Shown one piece after another: positions 59,340-64,000 of a DNA stretch of 64,000 nucleotides. The stretch comes from Ephydatia muelleri. Lineage: Eukaryota > Porifera > Demospongiae > Spongillida > Spongillidae. Both the position numbers and the translations under genes were made by a program. Numbering within the stretch: the stretch's first letter is position 1; every line of letters begins with the position of its first letter. Under the pieces are notes generated by a model that made no database searches, was not told the DNA's origin, and worked only from the letters and a program-made list of their open reading frames with translations. Location of the stretch: the NCBI GenBank assembly GCA_013339895.1, contig JABACO010000004.1:4709145-4773144 (forward strand). Direction: 5' to 3'.

Positions 59340-60270
59340 TTTTTGCAATAAAACATATTTTGCACATAATACAAAACCCCCTCTTCAATCTTAACATTTT
59401 CTCCTTTACTCTGTTTAAACCACACCTAGGTTTGTCCATACATAACATCTGCCACTGCTCAATCACTGCCAAATGTGTAACTTTGTATCCCTTGTCATTG
59501 TCATATACTTTTAAACTTCTAATCTTATTTGATATACCATTTAGTGGATGCACTTTTTGAATAGAAACTGCATCTAAACCAAAGCAGGCTGAATATGTAT
59601 TAACAGAATCATTAATCGAATTGGCAATGTGTGTATAATAATCATCTGTTTTTCCACAGTAAGTTCATTAATCTGCAACACATATGCTTTTCCTCCAGGG
59701 GCACATATATGTACGTCATTGATTATGTGAAGCATTATTCAGATGACAATGGTACATGTATATACATTTTCTGATAGGCACATATTCTCATGGTATTAAT
59801 ATTACTAGATTTTATCTCGAAGTTTCTCAATAAGATTGTCATTTTCTAGTTGCAATTTCTCATTTATTTCTACATTTTTTGTGTTCCAGTTCACTTGTCA
59901 GAATTGTTTTAAAATCCTTAAATTCTTGTTCAACTCTTTTATTTTCTTCAATACATTTTCAATAGTTGTTTTACGATTCCTGCACTAAGCCTGCTAACCA
60001 AGTTAGATATCTACCTTGTAAAACATTTTTTTGTTTATGAAGTTCTGTGAGCAATTTAATTTCTATTTCAGTCTTGCATTTTAATGCTTGAGTAAGCTTT
60101 GTTGTATTATCTTTCAAATTGTTTATAGTATTTAATACATTTATTTGACATTTTACCTCAATTCACTATTGCACCATCACATTGATCTCAGCTGTTTAGC
60201 AGTGGGTGGCATGGGGTCTTGTGTTTCTGTTGGAATTTGCTGAGGCAACTCAGACATTGGTATTGCATAA
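59340..60270 (-). pseudogene. Degenerate coding region with coiled coil, unidentified
   Basis: Minus-strand frames, interrupted by stops and shifts: about 60,260-60,190 (ELPQQIPTETQDPMPP), 60,160-60,020 (VLNTINNLKDNTTKLTQALK, then IEIKLLTELHKQ, heptad-like), 59,960-59,890 (EENKRVEQEFKDFKTIL) and 59,660-59,340 (DDYYTHIANSINDSVNTYSA, then VIEQWQMLCMDKPRCGLNR). It is AT-rich with A-ending codons, unlike the nearby genes. The blocks read like one decayed protein with a central coiled coil. No family recognised; a mobile-element or transferred origin is possible. Confidence 0.4.
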
Positions 60271-60931
60271 TCATCACTTAGAAGTTGCACAATAGCTTTC
60301 CCATTTCTAGTTCTTTTTTTTTTTTAGTGCACACAGTTTCTTGCACAGCTTACCAATACATGCTTTAATAAAGCTTCAAAATTTTGGTTCCATGAAATGT
60401 TATTCAAATTCAAGATATGCGTAACTGAGGTAGCAGTCTACAAATACTCAGTTCTCCATATTCAATACATCGAGAGGACATCAATGCATTTTTAAGTCGA
60501 AAATATTTTCCGATTACATCAGTGGATAGAGAAAAAGCGGAAAATCATAATGATATATATTTTATGGCATTTGCACTGAAAGGAACAGTGCTAAAAATGG
60601 TCAATGAATAAGTAATTAGTACTTGCGGTCGCGGTTATTACGTAATGCAGTAAGTCGTGCTTTACGTCACAGTTTACTAATGTAAGCACGCGATCTCAGA
60701 TCGGTCCTCAACATAACCATTTGCGGAAATGCTTCTAAGTTCGAGGTAGCAACTGAGCTTTATAGCTGCGCCTCAGCCTGTCTTTGATCACGTTCAATCC
60801 CGGCCCCTCTTCTACTAGTACCGGTAGTCCAGGGGCTGATCTTCTTCTTATTATTATTACAACATACTATTATTTTATTCGCAGTATGCAATATAAAATA
60901 CACTGACGCACAATTACATACACATAACAAT

Positions 60932-61621
60932 TTATGAGGGCACAATCCTGGTGAGGATAGCCGAAGAAATGGATCTCATGAGGCAGGTGTAAAGCCTTCC
61001 GTAAATCTCATTTATGACGACTGATTTAGGCTTGGAGCATGCAATTGCCAGCCTGGATGCCAACTGCGCAAAATTTTTAACTGCCTCTTGACCCCATGCT
61101 CCGTACGTCTCGACAACCAAAGGGATGCACACCCAACCTAATTCCACACATATAGCATCATTACTGTAGTGTTTTCTTATCTCTGAGGCCTGAGCCGCCA
61201 CTCCTGAAGTCACTCCCGCTTCCGAAAGGATAAGTGAATTTAGCGGAGAGGTCACACAGAAGTCAAAGGCTGCAGGCTTGCCCAGTGACCAATTGTGGAC
61301 GAGGACATCTGCGGGTCTACTGTGATCATGGTCTGGAGTTAAATTATTACCTACTTCGAGCTTGACAGGAAGGTGAGCCAGGCGGCAGGAATCTGCAAAC
61401 ACATCTCTCAGCAGGTTATGGCGATGAACTGCGTCTCCCCCTCGTTTACAAGTGGACGCATGGTGGCCTAGTGGATCCAGGATAGAATCTGGGCAGAATG
61501 CACAACTAGAACCACATGATGTGTCTAAACCTAGCCACCATTTAAGAGCTACATTATTATTATTATTGTTATTAATTATAATTGAAGAGAATACATGAAT
61601 ACATGTACAATACAGACACAT
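60932..61621 (-). pseudogene. Non-LTR retrotransposon ORF2, C-terminal part
   Basis: A 229-codon frame with an ATG at 61,621. After an Asn-rich junk start it reads ALKWWLGLDTSCG, then a zinc-binding cluster (CAFCPDSILDPLGHHASTCK), ADVLVHNWSLGKPAAFDFCV, AGVTSGVAAQA and ELGWVCIPLVVETYGAWGQE. This block follows the reverse transcriptase in an ORF2 type common in marine invertebrates. The RT itself is absent, as expected of a 5'-truncated copy. The element lies between AT-rich sequences; no tail or target duplication was identified with confidence. Confidence 0.65.
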
Positions 61622-61674
61622 TATTGCTCTACTGTTTATTTTAATGAATCTACATTTCTACTTACAGACACATC

Positions 61675-62124
61675 TAATCACCCTACAGTTCCACCAACCA
61701 CCAAGTTAAAACTAATCGATCTAGTCATATAAAATAGATTCACTACACATCTTTCTATGATGTTTTTGTGTGAATGATTGACATATTTGGTCAACAGATA
61801 GCTGAATATCAAATCCCTGAAAAGCTAATACTGCCAAATTTCCCAGCCTTTCATTAGTCATGGTGGAACGGAGCCATGAGTGTATCTTTCTTAGACAGGA
61901 AAATGAGGGGGTTGTGCACTCATCATTTAGATGCTGATTTAGATCTAGACCCTAATCCCAATCAAAATCTGTATCATCCTCGACAAATTGGGACTCGCAG
62001 GATACACCAGTAACTGGTAGCCAGATACTGATGGCTCGCTTTGATCATGATTCTCAGGACCATCGAGTATTTCACTTTCCGAGTTAAACTTGAAATAGTC
62101 CAATATGGACTTGCACTTCGACAT
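61675..62124 (-). pseudogene. hAT-type transposase remnant, internal deletion
   Basis: The ATG at 62,124 (minus) opens MSKCKSILDYFKFN, typical of the start of hAT/ZMYM-like transposases, then runs about 50 codons and shifts frame near 61,965. After the shift, SFSCLRKIHSWLRSTMTNER and LAVLAFQGFDIQLSVDQI match the hAT C-terminal dimerisation tail. The catalytic middle and TTF zinc finger are missing. Expected 8-bp target duplications were not found by eye. Confidence 0.6.
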
Positions 62125-62279
62125 ATCTTTGACGGACAGCAGGCAAAATTAACTACCAAAAACGCGCACAACAGATCAGGGCAATTTGTTATGGAAATTG
62201 ATTAAAATATCCATTCCTCACCTGTCCGTGATCCGTCGGGCGTTCTGTCTGCATAAGATATCTGCCTTCAGTAAAAAAA

Positions 62280-62345
62280 AATTCCGCGCGCGCGCTGCGG
62301 GAGGGGGCACATCCCCTCTCTCCCCCCCCCCCCCCTAAATTCCTG
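62280..62345. repeat. GC-rich patch and poly-C tract
   Basis: CCGCGCGCGCGCTGCGGG followed by a run of 15 or more C. It is similar in style to the poly-C ends at 21.6, 27.3, 28.9 and 50.2 kb. Confidence 0.8.
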
Positions 62346-62546
62346 GATCAGCGCCTGGGCACCCTGAACGGAACAACGAACTGTACTCGTATAAATATTG
62401 TACTTGTGAGTAATTTGGCGTAGCATACCCTTCCACAAATAAACGTGGCTGTGCTACGTCAGACTGGCGTTAGTCGCGTTCCCAGACCCTCATATACAGC
62501 AGCGGATGGTTACATCACCGCTACGTATATTGCGAATGCATACATA

Positions 62547-62783
62547 TCAGGCTGGGGACGAGACTAGACTTGCTGCACCATGGCCACGCATCAAACGTTG
62601 AAACATCAAACGTTGAAACTGGTTGATATTTCTATTAACTGCAAGAATCCGGCTGGCTGGCATCTGCAGATCTATTACGGGCTTCCGGTCACACGACTCA
62701 GCCTTGGACAAACTTTTGGCTTCCTCAGCAGTTTGACCTTCCACTGTCTTGCCATGCCCAGATGCACGGAGGACCTTACACAA
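62547..62783 (-). other. Unidentified open frame
   Basis: The minus frame reads GHGKTVEGQTAEEAKSLSKA and CDRKPVIDLQMPASR; the plus frame is also open (62,580-62,852). Composition is protein-like, but I recognise no family and see no splice signals that settle the strand. Confidence 0.2.
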
Positions 62784-62889
62784 TATGCACGTGATCGGTC
62801 TTTAGATAGACTCATTCCTGCATGCACCACTCCGACACCATGTACTATATAGGCCTACTTCGTACATATAAGTAGAGAGCACTGTTTTC

Positions 62890-62998
62890 AATCAGGCGCT
62901 CCGAGGGCGTATTGCACGAGCATGGTGATCTTCTTCAGCTCCAGCCAGTCACGCTTGGCGGTCTTCAGCGTGTTCCAGGCGGTGAAGGCGCCATCGAT
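62890..62998 (-). other. Possible exon, unidentified
   Basis: A GC-rich 110-base island in AT-rich DNA reads GAFTAWNTLKTAKRDWLELK, then ITMLVQYALGAP on the minus strand before a stop. The amphipathic, protein-like sequence suggests an exon or exon fragment. No family recognised. Confidence 0.3.
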
Positions 62999-63009
62999 AC
63001 ATGCATATA

Positions 63010-63735
63010 AACGCAAGCGTAATCGGTACACACAGTAAGTAACTGACCTTGTATATGTATTTAAAAAAAATGACTTGAGGTGTTAGTTATAAATATCTTG
63101 CTGAAATTATAAATGATGCTTATTAATTTTTCAAATGAGGCCAGGGAAACGAGCAAGGGTATTACACAAGTAGCGCCATAGCAGAAGTTGTGCAAGTTTA
63201 CTAAATTATTCTAATGAATTAATGGTTGGGTTATGTAATTAGTATACATAGCCACAGGGACAGTGTGTGTGTACTTCGCCTGTGTGCGCCGTATGTGAAT
63301 GTACTGAAATTGAAATAGAAGGTGAAAAGAACATTAATTATTCCAACATGAAAGTGGAACAGGCAGAAAGAGTACAGGAAGCAGTAACAGGATGTGTACC
63401 GGTAATATAACATCATGTCGACCAATGTAAGCACATCCAAGTTCTGTAGAATCTATGAGTAGGAGGGGAAGGGAGGGAGTGAGGGTTAAATAAGTTAACA
63501 AAACATAGTATAAATAGTTATTCAGAATTCATACGAAATATTTCACAGGGTGTGTCTCTAAAGCTTAACAAATACACTTTTCTGTCGTTTGTACGGAGTT
63601 AAATTAGACAGAAACTAAGCTCCCTCCCAAGGCAATTGGTTGGACAGCACGTGGCGGCCACGCGGGTGGGGTATTAAGAGTTGAAGGGTCGTAACAGTCA
63701 TTCTAAGTGTGAGTGCACCACTCGTAACTTACTAG
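63010..63735. other. No gene seen; possible LTR or leader
   Basis: AT-rich until about 63,600, then GC-richer sequence leading to the ATG at 63,739. It could be the end of an LTR and a leader, but its partner would lie beyond the window. Confidence 0.3.
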
Positions 63736-63738
63736 AGG

Positions 63739-64000
63739 ATGAGCAGTAGCAGTAACAACTCGTCAAAGAGTGCCGCGGGTACCTGCTCAACGGACACCAC
63801 CGGTACCAGCAGGCCTACAAATGACCCCATCACCCAAATCCTGCAAGGGTTGCATTTATGCAGAACGAACTTCAGAGCGTTAGGCGAGGCCTAGAAGAGG
63901 CAGCCCAGGTTTTGCGCCAGAACCTGGAAGAACTCCAAAGTGTGCGCCAAGGGCAGGAAGAGACGGCTCGGATGGTGAGAGAAAGCCAAATGGAGTCCGC
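63739..64000 (+). pseudogene. Gag-like coiled-coil ORF, 5' end, frame broken, runs off window
   Basis: The ATG at 63,739 opens a Ser/Thr-rich leader (MSSSSNNSSKS) and D-P-I-T-Q-I-L-Q-G-L, then stops at about 63,893. One frame over, from 63,858, the sequence stays open to the end: ELQSVRRGLEEAAQVLRQNL and EELQSVRQGQEETARMV, a heptad-rich coiled coil. One base missing near 63,850 would join them. A polar start followed by a coiled coil resembles gag N-termini of LTR retrotransposons; that is an inference. Confidence 0.4.

Noticed and set aside
63231-63440. Phe/Tyr-rich ORF
   Set aside because: An antisense frame through A-rich DNA, with no motif.

Overview
The window is animal nuclear DNA. It has spliced genes with GT-AG introns, metazoan gene families (lanosterol synthase, DNA ligase IV, MORN2, TRIM-NHL), long CA/GT and CCCT microsatellites, and many DNA and retro transposons. 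An invertebrate, plausibly a sponge, fits the dense repeats, small introns and the TRIM-NHL copies, but the taxon is an inference. There are no bacterial operons, CRISPR arrays, rRNA or recognisable tRNA genes. Layout: the first ~48.8 kb is dominated by a segmental duplication. A module carrying lanosterol synthase (LSS) exon fragments plus one intronless TRIM-NHL gene occurs three times: about 2.9-12.3 kb, 29.6-40.3 kb (inverted) and 40.3-48.8 kb. The second and third copies form a long inverted repeat with ~7.5-8.5 kb arms around a ~2.6 kb spacer. Between modules 1 and 2 (12-29.6 kb) lies a nest of mobile DNA: a repeat that has captured a piece of the TRIM-NHL propeller, a complete but frameshifted Tigger/pogo element with 60-bp inverted repeats, a small LTR retrotransposon lacking RT, a stranded piece of DNA ligase IV, a fourth LSS piece with its exons in normal order, a candidate unfamiliar DNA transposon holding a multi-exon gene, a MITE, a foldback element, a minisatellite and one of two Ginger-like elements (Ulp1 protease plus PHD finger). 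From 48.8 kb, the second Ginger-like element sits in module 3 with a clean 4-bp target duplication. It is followed by a third copy of the gene-capturing repeat, then by the only ordinary-looking gene pair: LIG4 5' exons (minus) diverging from MORN2 (plus) at 55.0-55.5 kb. Even these look damaged. LIG4 exon 3 carries a 566-bp insertion flanked by a 15-bp duplication, and MORN2 has AT in place of GT at one splice donor. The first 2.2 kb recurs as a direct repeat at 56.8-59.1 kb. The right end (59-64 kb) holds remnants of a coiled-coil ORF, a non-LTR retroelement, a hAT transposase and the start of a gag-like coiled-coil ORF. How the parts relate: LSS makes lanosterol, LIG4 seals double-strand breaks in end joining, MORN2 is a small MORN-repeat protein and TRIM-NHL proteins are E3 ligase-type scaffolds. 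They share no pathway; their proximity reflects rearrangement. Almost every gene copy is interrupted by single-base indels, many in homopolymer runs, so true pseudogenes and assembly errors cannot be separated from sequence alone.
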